From: SG8-38 sp041576815
Lineage (GTDB): Bacteria; Myxococcota_A; Polyangia; Polyangiales; Houyiibacteriaceae
DNA length: 64,000 nucleotides
Direction: 5' to 3'
NCBI GenBank assembly: GCA_041576815.1
Contig: JBFGKE010000004.1
Span: forward strand, 1 to 64,000
Of this stretch, positions 44,125 through 52,760 are shown one piece after another (position 1 is the first letter of the stretch; every line of letters begins with the position of its first letter). The translations under genes and the position numbers were made by a program. Below the pieces are notes generated by a model. The model was not told the origin of the DNA. It saw only the letters and a program-made list of their open reading frames with translations, and did not search any database.

Positions 44125-46098
44125 CTACTGCACTTCGACGGTACAAGTCGCGCTGCACGTGCTGCCGGGCATGCCATTTTGCGCCCCGGCATCGCACTCT
44201 TCGCCGAATTCCGGTTGCCTCACGCCGTCACCGCAGCGCGGGCCCAGAGTGCAGTCTGGGTTGCAGGCGTTGTAGGCACCGAGGTTGTCGCCATCGTCGC
44301 ATTCTTCGAAGCCCTCATCGACGATTCCGTCGCCGCAGTGTGGTCCGAGCGCCGAGCAGTCGGGCTGACAGCGACCATACTCGCCGGTATTTTGCCCGGG
44401 GCCGTCGTCACAGAACTCGAAGCGCGTGGCAATGCCGTCGCCGCAGGTGTAGTCGCAAGTCGACTGCTCGGTGACGAATCCGTCCAAGGTCAACGTAAAG
44501 TTGGAGGCGTTGGTATGGCGCTCCGCGTGAAAAATCGTTGCTTCGTAGACGTTCCCTGGGGTGAGACGCGCTTTGCAGGCGGCCACGATCGCATCCTGAG
44601 TCGCGCTCCCAGCCTGCGTCGGGTCGGCGAAGCTCATGACGTCACTCACACTCGGATGAAGGCCCCCGACATCGAGGCACAGGAACCCGTCGACGAACAC
44701 CCACAAATCGTCGTCGCCGCTGAAGGAAAGCACCTCGTCACCTTGATAGACGAAGAAGTAGTGCACCTCGGTCGTGAAGCCGAAGTTGTGACCGGAGAAA
44801 ATCGTTTCGCCGTACGTCGGCTCGTTCGGCCAAGCGAGCGCTGCGAGCGGTGGATCGTCCAGTGGGAAGAACGCGCTGCTCGAGAACTGGTACACGTTTT
44901 CGGCGATGGAGCCGAGCAGCAGCTCGCCAACGACCTGCAAATTGCCTTGTGGGTCGAGCGTCGGGCTGGTCCGGTACCACTGCGCGAACGACTGCGCGGT
45001 GTGGGGCGGACCTTCGTTCGTGCCGGAGACGTAGGGGTTCTCCCCGGAGAGCACCGGCCTGCCTTCGGCGTCGAGGAAGTCCTCGGTGATGTCGAAAGCG
45101 ATGGTGCTGTTGGAGTCGTCCGGATTGTTGAAATCCGGGCTGAACGACGGGGAAGCCGGGTCGCTGGTGTCGTTGCTCCGAAAGTCTCGATAGATCACCG
45201 GAATCATGAGCTCGTCAGGAAGCGGGACGGGCACTAGCACGCACTCGAACCCCTCCTCGACCTCGCAGGCGCTCGAGCAGCCATCGCCGTCGTTGGTGTT
45301 GCCATCGTCGCAGGCTTCACCCGTACCCGGAATGATCACGGTGTCGCCACAGACCGCCTCGCAGACACCGCCGCTGCAGCTCGGTTCGTTCTTGCAATTC
45401 CCATCGCACCCGTCGAACGGGGTGAGATTGCCGTCGTCGCACTGCTCCGTTCCCTCGGGAACGCCATCGCCACAGGTGGTGGGCGTGCACGCCTGTCCCG
45501 GGATTTCGCACTTGAAGCCATCCTCGAGCTGACAGTCCTCGGAGCATCCCGGCGCTGCCGAGCCACCGTCGTCGCACTGCTCGAAGCCGGCAACGATGCC
45601 GTCGCCGCACTGCGCGGCCAAACAGGCGACGCCCGGAAGCGGACAGCTCCATCCGTCTTGCAGCACGCAGCTCGACCCACATCCGTCGTCGTTTGCCGTG
45701 TTGCCGTCGTCGCAGGTTTCCGGGGGATCGATGCGCGAGTCACCGCACACGATGGGGACGCAGAGCGCGCCGGCCGTTGGACAACGAAACCCGGGCTCGA
45801 CCATCATGCAGTCGGAGGAGCAGCCGTCGCCGCCGTCGGTGTTGCCGTCGTCGCAGGCTTCGATTGGATCGAGGAGCCCATCTCCGCAGTCTTCGGGCTC
45901 GATGCCACCGCTGCCGCCGTTGTCGCCCGCGCCGCCGGTGCCCGATCCGCCCGTGCCTGCGACGCCACCAACGCCACCGTTCCCTCCGGCACCGCCGTTT
46001 CCACCCGAGCCCGTGTCCCCCGGCGTATCGGAGCAGGCGACGACGCCGACCAAAGTCAGGCAGAGCCCGAGCGGCCGCAGGACGCGATTCACCCCCAT
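44125..46098 (-). CDS. surface lipoprotein with DUF4215 Cys repeats and a fibro-slime domain
   Basis: A 657-residue lipoprotein (lipobox GVVAC, Cys22). A Gly/Ser/Asn-rich linker (about 28-65) is followed by five or six DUF4215-type repeats with the pattern CGDGxxxxxExCDDGNxxxGDGCSxxC, then a fibro-slime domain (about 300-520) recognised by PVIYRDFRSNDTSDPASPSF, SAFFPLDD and FFVYQGDEVLSFSGDDDLWVFVDG, then three more CGDG repeats. This domain layout is common in myxobacteria and planctomycetes; fibro-slime modules are related to PA14 and may bind carbohydrate or mediate adhesion. It is the last gene before the acyl-CoA operon on the same strand, 32 bases upstream of it, but the functions appear unrelated. 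Confidence 0.88.
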   Translation of the reverse strand: MGVNRVLRPLGLCLTLVGVVACSDTPGDTGSGGNGGAGGNGGVGGVAGTGGSGTGGAGDNGGSGGIEPEDCGDGLLDPIEACDDGNTDGGDGCSSDCMMVEPGFRCPTAGALCVPIVCGDSRIDPPETCDDGNTANDDGCGSSCVLQDGWSCPLPGVACLAAQCGDGIVAGFEQCDDGGSAAPGCSEDCQLEDGFKCEIPGQACTPTTCGDGVPEGTEQCDDGNLTPFDGCDGNCKNEPSCSGGVCEAVCGDTVIIPGTGEACDDGNTNDGDGCSSACEVEEGFECVLVPVPLPDELMIPVIYRDFRSNDTSDPASPSFSPDFNNPDDSNSTIAFDITEDFLDAEGRPVLSGENPYVSGTNEGPPHTAQSFAQWYRTSPTLDPQGNLQVVGELLLGSIAENVYQFSSSAFFPLDDPPLAALAWPNEPTYGETIFSGHNFGFTTEVHYFFVYQGDEVLSFSGDDDLWVFVDGFLCLDVGGLHPSVSDVMSFADPTQAGSATQDAIVAACKARLTPGNVYEATIFHAERHTNASNFTLTLDGFVTEQSTCDYTCGDGIATRFEFCDDGPGQNTGEYGRCQPDCSALGPHCGDGIVDEGFEECDDGDNLGAYNACNPDCTLGPRCGDGVRQPEFGEECDAGAQNGMPGSTCSATCTVEVQ

Positions 46099-46160
46099 GC
46101 TTTCATTTTACGCGTGGTGGGCCTCGGCCGCCAAAACAGTGATTTCATCCTGATTACAGC

Positions 46161-46838
46161 TCAGCGCCCGGCGACACCCCAAAACGAGGTGCCGACCCAG
46201 ATTCGCCACGCGAACGAGACATCGGCACCGCCGTTTCCCACGGCGATGCCAGGGCCGAGCTCGAACAGCAGAAAGGGTGAGACCTGCTCGGATGCCTTGA
46301 TTTCGACGCCGGTTCGGACGAGCAGCGGAATCACCCCGAACGTACCGATGTTTTGATTGCTGATGTAGACCGCAAACGGAATCGTGCCGCCGGTGATCAC
46401 GCTCACCCTTGGGTGCACGTCGAGGGACACGGGAGCAGCCACTTCGGCTTTCACGCCGAAGGTAAACGCGTCCCCGCGATTTCCGGCGAGGAGAATGCCT
46501 GGCGTGAAACGGAATGCGATGTCGTTGGTTGCTTTTTTTCGCTGCTTCGTTGCGAGATTCCAGCGAAGCGGTGCGCTCAGCCCGAACCCGATTCGAATGA
46601 ACCGGCCGTCGGAGTACGCAGCGGCCCAGTCGCCGTAGACGAGCGCGGTTTTCAACGCCCAATCGAGCTTTCGCGGGCCTCGATTCCACCATTCATAGAA
46701 CAGGCTCGGATAGCCGACCCCGACGTTGTGGACGTTTTCGCTGCGTAGGCGTTTCCCACCGATCGTGGAGTTCGTGGGGCCCGCAAGCACAGGGCTCGCC
46801 AGCGCGAGAACCAATGCAAATACACCGATGGCTTTCAT
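46161..46838 (-). CDS. exported beta-barrel-like protein of unknown function
   Basis: A 225-residue protein with a cleavable signal peptide (MKAIGVFALVLALASPVLA). The mature part alternates hydrophobic and polar residues (for example VGVGYPSLFYEWW, RIGFGLSAPLRWNLA, SFAWRIWVGTSFWGVAG), as expected for a small outer-membrane barrel with 8-10 strands. No residues point to an enzyme. A GGGGTG ribosome site stands just before the ATG at 46838. The upstream neighbour is a four-helix membrane protein on the same strand; the lipoprotein gene downstream starts 63 bases after its end. Confidence 0.65.
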   Translation of the reverse strand: MKAIGVFALVLALASPVLAGPTNSTIGGKRLRSENVHNVGVGYPSLFYEWWNRGPRKLDWALKTALVYGDWAAAYSDGRFIRIGFGLSAPLRWNLATKQRKKATNDIAFRFTPGILLAGNRGDAFTFGVKAEVAAPVSLDVHPRVSVITGGTIPFAVYISNQNIGTFGVIPLLVRTGVEIKASEQVSPFLLFELGPGIAVGNGGADVSFAWRIWVGTSFWGVAGR

Positions 46839-46854
46839 GTCACCCCCGCATGCG

Positions 46855-47238
46855 TCAGCGAAACAGCCGGCGCAACCCGAGGACCGCCATCCCCACGCAG
46901 GCGGCGGCGCCTACGCCAAACAGAAGCCGTGTGAGCGCCTCGTTCACCTCGGTAGGGATGAACGGAAGCACGCGGGCAACGGTGCCTTCGGGAGCAAAGA
47001 ACGTCACCCAGCCCGTGACCACTGCGAGGCCGAGGAGTGCGAACGAGCCCATCACTTCGCCTGCCCTGTGGTCCCTTGCCAGCTGCAAGAGACCGAGCAG
47101 AATCAGGATTGCGCCCAACCCGAGCAACACCCTCGGTGAGGTGGGCAAGGCGGACGCCACGTCCGGCAGAAGGCCGAGCGGCACCGCGCAAACCACGGCG
47201 CCCGCTACCAGACACAGGATGGCAATGCCTCTTCCCAC
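46855..47238 (-). CDS. small four-helix membrane protein
   Basis: A 127-residue protein of unknown family with four predicted membrane helices (about 5-25, 36-54, 63-82 and 103-122) and short loops. The loop between the third and fourth helices holds APEGTVARVLPFIPTEVNEAL. No catalytic or binding motif is visible. The stop is 17 bases from the barrel-protein start, so the two genes are likely co-transcribed. Confidence 0.65.
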   Translation of the reverse strand: MGRGIAILCLVAGAVVCAVPLGLLPDVASALPTSPRVLLGLGAILILLGLLQLARDHRAGEVMGSFALLGLAVVTGWVTFFAPEGTVARVLPFIPTEVNEALTRLLFGVGAAACVGMAVLGLRRLFR

Positions 47239-47285
47239 CCCATCAGCATAGCGATTCCTCGACGTGGCGCCTAACCACTGGACGC

Positions 47286-48305
47286 CTAAGCAGCCGGCGC
47301 GGGGAACTTCACGTACTCATCGACGAGGATCTCCGCGAGCTCACGGTTCGGGGGGCGCTCGTCCTGAATGCGCCCGCGCTCGCGGAGGTCCGCACAGAGG
47401 GTGTCGAGCACACGCTCGATGGTGAGATCGTCAGACCCACTATGCCACGCGTCCCGCTCCACCTCGCTTCGGAAGCAATACGCCTTCCACGAGATCGAAA
47501 AACGCATGTCATCCCATCGGTAGCGACAAACCTCGTCCTCACCGTCACGCACAACCCACTGCTCGTCGCCGACCGGGTGGAGCCGCATTGTCGGGAGAAA
47601 CTGCGGGATCGGTCGATCGACCTCGACCACCCGATCGACCCCATGAAACACGCTGTCCGTATCCATGATGACGGCCGTGTTGAACCGCACGTCATACGCC
47701 CTCGGCGCGCCGTCGATGCCGTCCGGATAGAAGGCAAACTCGCCGCCGTGGGTGTCCTGATACCACGAGACGGAGGTTGCAATGGGCATGCGATAGCGGT
47801 CGAACAAGCCCGAGTGGTGGGCGACGACAATCAGCCACTCGGGGTGCAGCTTTCGATTCAAGCCGCGGAACTCGGGCACGTCGGTGTGCACGGCGAGCTC
47901 CTGCCCGGGCAGCAGGATGTTCGCATAGACGATCGCCGGCTCGATGATCGGCCGATCGAAGATCTGCCGAGCGGCATCGATCAACCGCTCGTTGCGCCAG
48001 AGGGTCTCGATGCCGGGCGCGAACACACGGTCCCCATAAGCGTACGTTTCACGAAAGTAGTTCGTCCGCGCCAAGAGCGTGCCGAGGTCGTTGTCTCGAC
48101 GACCCAGCCTGCCACCGGTGCGGATGAAGTTGAAGGCCGCATCGAAGCGCTGGGGGAGACCCTCGCCGATGCCGTCGTTCAGGCCTTCCTCGGAATACAT
48201 CCCGTAGCTGCCGAAGCTCTGACATAGCTGGACGAGTGCGTGCGCTTCGGCCTCGTCGAGAAACGGATCGAGCTCGAAGTAGCGGTTGAAGAAATGACTT
48301 TGCAT
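47286..48305 (-). CDS. 2-oxoglutarate/Fe(II) oxygenase-like protein
   Basis: A 339-residue cytosolic protein with a probable double-stranded beta-helix core. The iron triad His140-x-Asp142 (ELAVHTDVPEFRG) and His221 (DTDSVFHGVDRV) fits HxD...H, and the Arg region RLHP follows. The N-terminal half (HFFNRYFELDPFLDEAEAH, then ARTNYFRETYAYG) is helical. This size and layout resemble a group of oxygenases of unknown substrate seen in proteobacteria. ATG 48305 is taken; ATG 48341 adds 12 residues and is possible. The gene diverges from a pyridoxamine-oxidase-like gene across about 130 bases, and no clear promoter was recognised there. Confidence 0.65.
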   Translation of the reverse strand: MQSHFFNRYFELDPFLDEAEAHALVQLCQSFGSYGMYSEEGLNDGIGEGLPQRFDAAFNFIRTGGRLGRRDNDLGTLLARTNYFRETYAYGDRVFAPGIETLWRNERLIDAARQIFDRPIIEPAIVYANILLPGQELAVHTDVPEFRGLNRKLHPEWLIVVAHHSGLFDRYRMPIATSVSWYQDTHGGEFAFYPDGIDGAPRAYDVRFNTAVIMDTDSVFHGVDRVVEVDRPIPQFLPTMRLHPVGDEQWVVRDGEDEVCRYRWDDMRFSISWKAYCFRSEVERDAWHSGSDDLTIERVLDTLCADLRERGRIQDERPPNRELAEILVDEYVKFPAPAA

Positions 48306-48437
48306 GAGGCGGGTGCCGAAAATCTCACGCCCTTGTAACATGCCGCGGTGGTCTCCGGGAACGTGCCTTCTCCTAGCACCGCACCAGGTCGCGGAAGTGG
48401 GTTGTGACCGACGAATGGCTCGCGTAGCCTCGTCTTC

Positions 48438-48833
48438 ATGGCAGAAGTTCCCGAATCGCATGCGGACATTCTCGACAAGCCCGCTTTCGCACATCTCTCG
48501 ACGCTCATGTCAGACGGCAGCCCGCATTCGAGCGCCGTGTGGGTGGACACCGACGGGCCATTCATCCTCGTCAACAGCGCCGAGGGGCGCCTCAAGGATC
48601 GCAACATCCGGCGAGACCCGCGGGTTGCAATGTCGGTGACCGACCCGGACAACCCATATCGGTCGCTGACGATTCGCGGGCGCGTCACGAAGATCACGAC
48701 TGAAGGAGCGGACGCACACATCGACAGCCTGGCGAAGAAGTACATGGGGGTCGACGAGTATCCGTTTCGATCGCCCGATGAAGTGAGGGTCATCTACTAC
48801 ATCGAGCCTCAGCGCGTCGCGAAGATGGGTTGA
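48438..48833 (+). CDS. PPOX-class flavin/F420-binding protein
   Basis: A 131-residue split-barrel protein of the pyridoxamine 5'-phosphate oxidase-like superfamily, close in pattern to the F420-dependent Rv1155-like group (TIGR03618): FAHLSTLMSDGSPHSSAVWVD, EGRLKDRNIRRDPRVAMSVTDPDNPYRSLTIRGRV, then KKYMGVDEYPF and VRVIYYIEPQRV. It probably binds a flavin or F420 as a homodimer and reduces an unknown substrate. The C-terminus is shorter than in true pyridoxamine oxidase. It is 12 bases from the end of the converging haem lipoprotein gene. Confidence 0.87.
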   Translation: MAEVPESHADILDKPAFAHLSTLMSDGSPHSSAVWVDTDGPFILVNSAEGRLKDRNIRRDPRVAMSVTDPDNPYRSLTIRGRVTKITTEGADAHIDSLAKKYMGVDEYPFRSPDEVRVIYYIEPQRVAKMG

Positions 48834-48844
48834 TCGACTCGAGC

Positions 48845-49384
48845 TCAGCGCCGGGGTAGCTCCGCCCAAAACACGCCGCGAAGGTCTCCTGGTGCATACC
48901 CGGTTGCCCGGTCCTCGGGGTATAGCTCGTCGAGCCTTGCTTCGAGCTCGGGCGCGAGCGACTCCCCGTGGCACGTGACGCACAGCGGCTGCACAAAAAT
49001 GGGCTCGACGTAGCCGACCGTTTCGTCATCGATCGCAACGACAGCGGGCTCCCTTTGATCCGGGGAGTGCTCATACGTTTCGAGCAAGGGTCGCATCCAC
49101 GGCTTGGGTGCGTTCTGCGGATTGCGAAGCTTCAGGCTCGATCGCCCGATCTTCACGCCCCCGGTACTCGCCTCCTCCGCGAGCTGAGGAGCCGCCATGC
49201 GACAGGCAGAGATCGCGCTGACCGGGCCTTTTTCGAGACCGGCCACCAGAGCCTGCTTCAGATTCTTCTTGAAAGGCTGAACCGCTTCAGCGCCGGCCTC
49301 CTTCCACTTCGACTCGTTGAGCTTCGACTTGCTGCAGGCAGGCAGCGCGAGGACGAGAAGTCCACAGAAGAACGCTTTGCGCAT
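48845..49384 (-). CDS. Tll0287-like haem lipoprotein (DUF3365)
   Basis: A 179-residue lipoprotein (lipobox LPAC, Cys17) of the DUF3365/Tll0287 family. The family pattern SAISACRMAAPQLAEEASTGGVKIGRSSLKLRNPQNAPKPW is clear, and the haem c motif C135-V-T-C-H139 is followed by the characteristic YPEDRATGYAPGDLRGVFWAEL. Such domains bind one haem c, often as periplasmic sensor or electron carrier modules. Here the domain stands alone and is lipid-anchored. It diverges from the monooxygenase-like gene. Confidence 0.85.
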   Translation of the reverse strand: MRKAFFCGLLVLALPACSKSKLNESKWKEAGAEAVQPFKKNLKQALVAGLEKGPVSAISACRMAAPQLAEEASTGGVKIGRSSLKLRNPQNAPKPWMRPLLETYEHSPDQREPAVVAIDDETVGYVEPIFVQPLCVTCHGESLAPELEARLDELYPEDRATGYAPGDLRGVFWAELPRR

Positions 49385-49465
49385 GACGCTGCTTACCCCG
49401 ATGCCGGGGTTTCGATCAAGCCGGGCAAACGTGCCCTGACGCTTCGCCTACGCTACGCTGATCCG

Positions 49466-50146
49466 ATGCGCTCGTGGCCCGTCATCGCATTGCTTTCCGT
49501 CGGAGCAATTTTGCCCGCGGGCGCCAGGGCACATCTTGGCCTCGACGCGCCTGCGTCGCGCTACGGCCCCGAGGAGCTGAAGCCGGGCCCCTGCGGGCTT
49601 CCGAACGGCGAGCGGACGCAAAACGTGACCTACTACGAGCCGGGGGAAACGATCGAGGTGCGTTGGAACGAGTATGTGGATCACCCCGGGCACTATCGAA
49701 TTGCGTTCGACGCCGACGGCGATGACGACTTCGTCGACCCCGCCACGATGACGGACTTCTACTCGAACGACGCCGTGCTTATCGATGACATTCCAGACGA
49801 GTATGGCGGCGACTACGTCGTCAGCGTCACGTTGCCCGACGTCACCTGCGAAAACTGCACGCTTCAGGTGATTCAAGTGATGTACGACAAGCCGCCGTAC
49901 ACGACGCCTGGGAACGACATCTACTATCAGTGCGCCGACCTCGTGCTTCGAGCGGGAGGGGGTCCTCACGCGGGTCCGAGCGCGGATGGCGGTACCGATC
50001 CCGGTCCGCGAACGGGCCCCGGCGCGAACGATGGCGGCGGTGGTTGCAGTGTGGCCCGGAGCGACGCCACCGGCTCGGAGCCACTTCGGTGGCTGCTCCT
50101 TCTCGGCGCATGCCATCTTGCCCGAAGGCGTGAGTTCCCCGTATAG
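49466..50146 (+). CDS. polysaccharide-monooxygenase-like protein with MYXO-CTERM-like tail
   Basis: A 226-residue exported protein. Signal peptidase cleavage after ARA would leave His23 as the new N-terminus (HLGLDAPASRYG), and two more His (73, 76 in EYVDHPGHYRIAF) lie on a beta-sandwich, the layout of a copper histidine brace. This agrees with the SCE4755-type polysaccharide-monooxygenase-like family of myxobacteria that I recall. The domain includes YYEPGETIEVRWNEY and a disulfide loop CENC. A Gly/Pro-rich linker (about 170-200) leads to a Cys, a hydrophobic helix LLLLGAC and RRREFPV, resembling MYXO-CTERM. I infer a surface copper protein; oxidation of a polymer is unproved. It ends 11 bases before metF. 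Confidence 0.75.
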   Translation: MRSWPVIALLSVGAILPAGARAHLGLDAPASRYGPEELKPGPCGLPNGERTQNVTYYEPGETIEVRWNEYVDHPGHYRIAFDADGDDDFVDPATMTDFYSNDAVLIDDIPDEYGGDYVVSVTLPDVTCENCTLQVIQVMYDKPPYTTPGNDIYYQCADLVLRAGGGPHAGPSADGGTDPGPRTGPGANDGGGGCSVARSDATGSEPLRWLLLLGACHLARRREFPV

Positions 50147-50156
50147 AGAGGCGCCC

Positions 50157-51029
50157 ATGCGGATCGCGGAGCTTTACGGCGCGGCAGACCGACGCCCGGT
50201 ATTATCCCTCGAGTTCTTCACGCCAAAGAACGAAGCCGGGAAGAAAGCGCTTTTTCGAGCAATCGAACGGCTTCGCGCGATCCCACCGGCGTTCGTTTCA
50301 ATCACCTGTGGGGCCGCAGGAACCACGCGGGAGCGGACAGCAGACCTGGCGATCGAGGTGCAAACCGAGCTCGGGCTCACGGCCATGGCGCACGTGGTGT
50401 GCACCGGTACGACGAAGGCCGAGCTGGAAGATACGCTCAGGCACATGCAGAGCCACGGGATCGACAACATCCTGGCCCTGCGGGGCGACCCCCCCAAAGG
50501 CGCGGTCGACTGGAAGCCGGTCGAGGGGGGATTTCGCTACGCGAGCGAGCTCACGGCGTTCGTGCGAGATCGGTTCACGCTGGGCATCGGCGGCGCGTGT
50601 TATCCGGAAAAACACCACGAGGCGACGAGCCTGAGAGCCGACATCGAACACCTGAAAAAGAAGGTCGATGCCGGCGCCGAGTTTTTGATCACGCAGCTCT
50701 TCTTCGATAACGACAAATACTGGCGCTTCGTGGACATGGTGCGCGCGAAGGGCATCGAAGTGCCGATCGTGCCGGGAATCATGCCGCTGTTGAATCTCGC
50801 CAACCTGCAGCGCATCGCCTCGCTTTCACCAGGGACGACGATCCCCCCCGAGCTCGAGAGCGCATTGGTAGAAGCCGGAGAAGACGACGACGACGCGCTC
50901 GAAGCCGGCGTGCGTTTCGCTGCAACCCAGTGCCGCGCCCTCCTCGCCGGCGGCGCCCCAGGCCTCCACTTCTACACACTCAACCGCTCCAAGGCGACCC
51001 TGAGAACCGTAGAGCGCTTCGAGGATTGA
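50157..51029 (+). CDS. metF: methylenetetrahydrofolate reductase
   Basis: A 290-residue cytosolic FAD enzyme reducing 5,10-methylene-THF to 5-methyl-THF for methionine synthesis. The TIM-barrel pattern is complete: SLEFFTPKNEAGKKALFRAI (catalytic Glu in the first strand), FVSITCGAAGTTRERT, GIDNILALRGDPPKG, GIGGACYPEKHHEA, GAEFLITQLFFDNDKYWRFVD and VPIVPGIMPLLN. The end GLHFYTLNRSKAT is the standard C-terminus. Length is that of E. coli MetF. ATG 50157 has GAGAGG five bases in front and follows the monooxygenase-like gene closely. A GGGGAC palindrome begins at the stop codon. Confidence 0.95.
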   Translation: MRIAELYGAADRRPVLSLEFFTPKNEAGKKALFRAIERLRAIPPAFVSITCGAAGTTRERTADLAIEVQTELGLTAMAHVVCTGTTKAELEDTLRHMQSHGIDNILALRGDPPKGAVDWKPVEGGFRYASELTAFVRDRFTLGIGGACYPEKHHEATSLRADIEHLKKKVDAGAEFLITQLFFDNDKYWRFVDMVRAKGIEVPIVPGIMPLLNLANLQRIASLSPGTTIPPELESALVEAGEDDDDALEAGVRFAATQCRALLAGGAPGLHFYTLNRSKATLRTVERFED

Positions 51030-51030
51030 A

Positions 51031-51049
51031 AAAGGGGACAGTCCCCTTT
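51031..51049. repeat. 19-base palindrome (GGGGAC element) after metF
   Basis: Perfect inverted repeat AAAGGGGAC-A-GTCCCCTTT placed right after the metF stop codon. Two close relatives with T at the centre occur at 54901-54962. Such extragenic palindromes are often spread by REP-associated transposases; none is encoded in the window. It could also act as a terminator, since a short T-containing run (TTTCTT) follows. Confidence 0.8.
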
Positions 51050-51110
51050 CTTAAAGGCCAATCCGGGTTCGTCACCGACACTGGCGCTGTTCACTGGCGC
51101 TGCCGCTGGC

Positions 51111-52583
51111 TCAGCCCGGGGTTCCCTCGTGTAGCTTCAGGTACTTCAAGAACTCTCGCCGGTTTTGCGGGCCCGCACGACGGTACGAGGGTCGCCGAAG
51201 GGTTGGATCGGCTTCGATTGCGCGTTTTGCCATGGAGACGTCATCGTCCTCGATCGCGCAGCGGGTGGCCTCGACGTCGACGCCGTACACGCGGGCTGCA
51301 TTCAGACCGAGGATCTTCTGTTTGGCGGTCTCGGTCAGCGGGGGGTAGCCGTGCTCGTCCTGCAGACGCTGCGGGATCTGAAAGGCACGGAAGGCGCTGA
51401 TTTGATCCTGCGGCGTGCCGTACCAAATCGAATCGGTGCCCCAGAGAATTCGATCCTCGCCCAGGTACAACAGCAGCTTGCCGAGCACGTGCCCTGCGGC
51501 TTCAGGCTGCGTCAACACGAAGCGCCAGGTGCTGCCGAGCTCGGCGTACACGTTGCCCTGCTTGCCGATGCCGTTGTCGAGAACGGCGGTGACCAGCGTA
51601 TCGACACCTTGCACGGAGTTGGGGTCATACGGACCCTCGGGCACGTTGAGCTCATACCCGGAGTGGTAGACGAGGACGTTCACGTCCGGATACATGGGCG
51701 CCACCGCGCCGATGTCCTGCGGTGTCGACACCGCGGGGTCGAGCCCGAACTGCGACAGCCCCTTGTGCGCGCAGATCAGCTTCACGTCGAGCTCGCGTGC
51801 TTTTTCGATGAAGGGGATACCAATGGCTTCGTCGTCGAGCCGCCACCCGCCGAACTGGGTGTACACCTTCCACGCCGCGATGCGCTGTTCTTCTTTGAGC
51901 GCCTGCATCCCATCGAGCTGCTCGGGGCCGCGGTCCGGAACGACGATGCCGTGGATGATCAGCCGCTCCGAGTCGGCGAGCCGATTGATGATTTCACGCG
52001 TTGCAGCGGCCTCGTCGGTTTCGAGAGGGTTGTTCCCGGGGACCGCGGGCACCTGTGACAGCACCGCGATGGCGGTGTCGCTATTCACGAAAACTTCGCG
52101 GATGTAGTGGTCTGCATCGAAGCAATCGACGAGGTCTACCTCTCCACATCGGGCTTGTGGGAAAACGCTGAGCGAGGTCTCGAAGCCGCCCCCCGACCGC
52201 CACGCGCCGTCGGGGTTCACGTGATGCGTCTGTACGTCGAAGATGAACTCGTCTCCAAGCAGCGGCTCGCAGGCCCCAGCGTCGAGCATCATGCCGGCGT
52301 CGACATCGAAGCCCCCGCTTCCGCCACCGCCGGCCGCTCCGCCGTCGGTGCATCCATATACTTGATTGATGACCCACAGTGCGGTCGCCGTCCCCATGGC
52401 GCTCGACACGAAGTCACGGCGAGACATCCCGAGCCGTCTTGCATGATCTTCGGCCAATCGATGAAAGGTCTCGTCCGCCAACCGATCGCGGCGCGTGAAC
52501 GGACGCGGCTCGACCTCCCCATTCGAACCGGTGTGAAACGGCACCGGCGACTCGACCGGCCACTCAGGATCACTCTTCTTCAC
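51111..52583 (-). CDS. Tat-exported amidohydrolase family 2 protein
   Basis: A 490-residue metal-dependent hydrolase. The N-terminus carries an unusually long leader (about 53 residues) before a twin-arginine motif SRRDFVSS, a hydrophobic stretch and a Cys (VYGC, 78), so Tat export and perhaps lipid anchoring are likely. A Gly/Asp-rich linker precedes the barrel, whose first strand has FDVQTHHVNPDG (metal His pair); later marks are KLICAHKGL, VLVYHSGYE and ILWGTDSIWYGTP (catalytic Asp). Family members act as decarboxylases or hydrolases. I took the GTG at 52583 because it opens the leader MKKSDPEW; ATG starts farther in would lose the leader but keep the Tat motif. A Pro-rich C-terminus follows. 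Confidence 0.8.
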   Translation of the reverse strand: MKKSDPEWPVESPVPFHTGSNGEVEPRPFTRRDRLADETFHRLAEDHARRLGMSRRDFVSSAMGTATALWVINQVYGCTDGGAAGGGGSGGFDVDAGMMLDAGACEPLLGDEFIFDVQTHHVNPDGAWRSGGGFETSLSVFPQARCGEVDLVDCFDADHYIREVFVNSDTAIAVLSQVPAVPGNNPLETDEAAATREIINRLADSERLIIHGIVVPDRGPEQLDGMQALKEEQRIAAWKVYTQFGGWRLDDEAIGIPFIEKARELDVKLICAHKGLSQFGLDPAVSTPQDIGAVAPMYPDVNVLVYHSGYELNVPEGPYDPNSVQGVDTLVTAVLDNGIGKQGNVYAELGSTWRFVLTQPEAAGHVLGKLLLYLGEDRILWGTDSIWYGTPQDQISAFRAFQIPQRLQDEHGYPPLTETAKQKILGLNAARVYGVDVEATRCAIEDDDVSMAKRAIEADPTLRRPSYRRAGPQNRREFLKYLKLHEGTPG

Positions 52584-52685
52584 ACGCCCATCATACCTCG
52601 AACCCGGGATGCCCACACCCAATGCAAGCGCAGCACGCCGGGCCACGAAGAAATTCGCTGTAAGGTGGAGGCGGCGTCGCGAGTG

Positions 52686-52746
52686 CCAAGCCCGAGCGAA
52701 GCACAGGGCGCGCAGGGAGGACTACGGGTGGGAGTGGGCGGGTCGG
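52686..52746. repeat. 61-base dispersed repeat, copy A
   Basis: This 61-base segment matches the one at 55025-55085 with roughly ten mismatches over its full length, in the same orientation. Both copies lie 11 to 14 bases beyond the stop codon of a minus-strand gene. The sequence is GC-rich with purine-rich runs (GGGAGG, GGGTGGGAG) and encodes nothing recognisable. Confidence 0.8.
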
Positions 52747-52760
52747 ATGCAACGAAGCAG

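Noticed and set aside
45900..46030. Gly/Asn-rich low-complexity stretch inside the fibro-slime gene
   Set aside because: It encodes the lipoprotein linker in frame and is ordinary for this protein class, not a CRISPR or satellite repeat.
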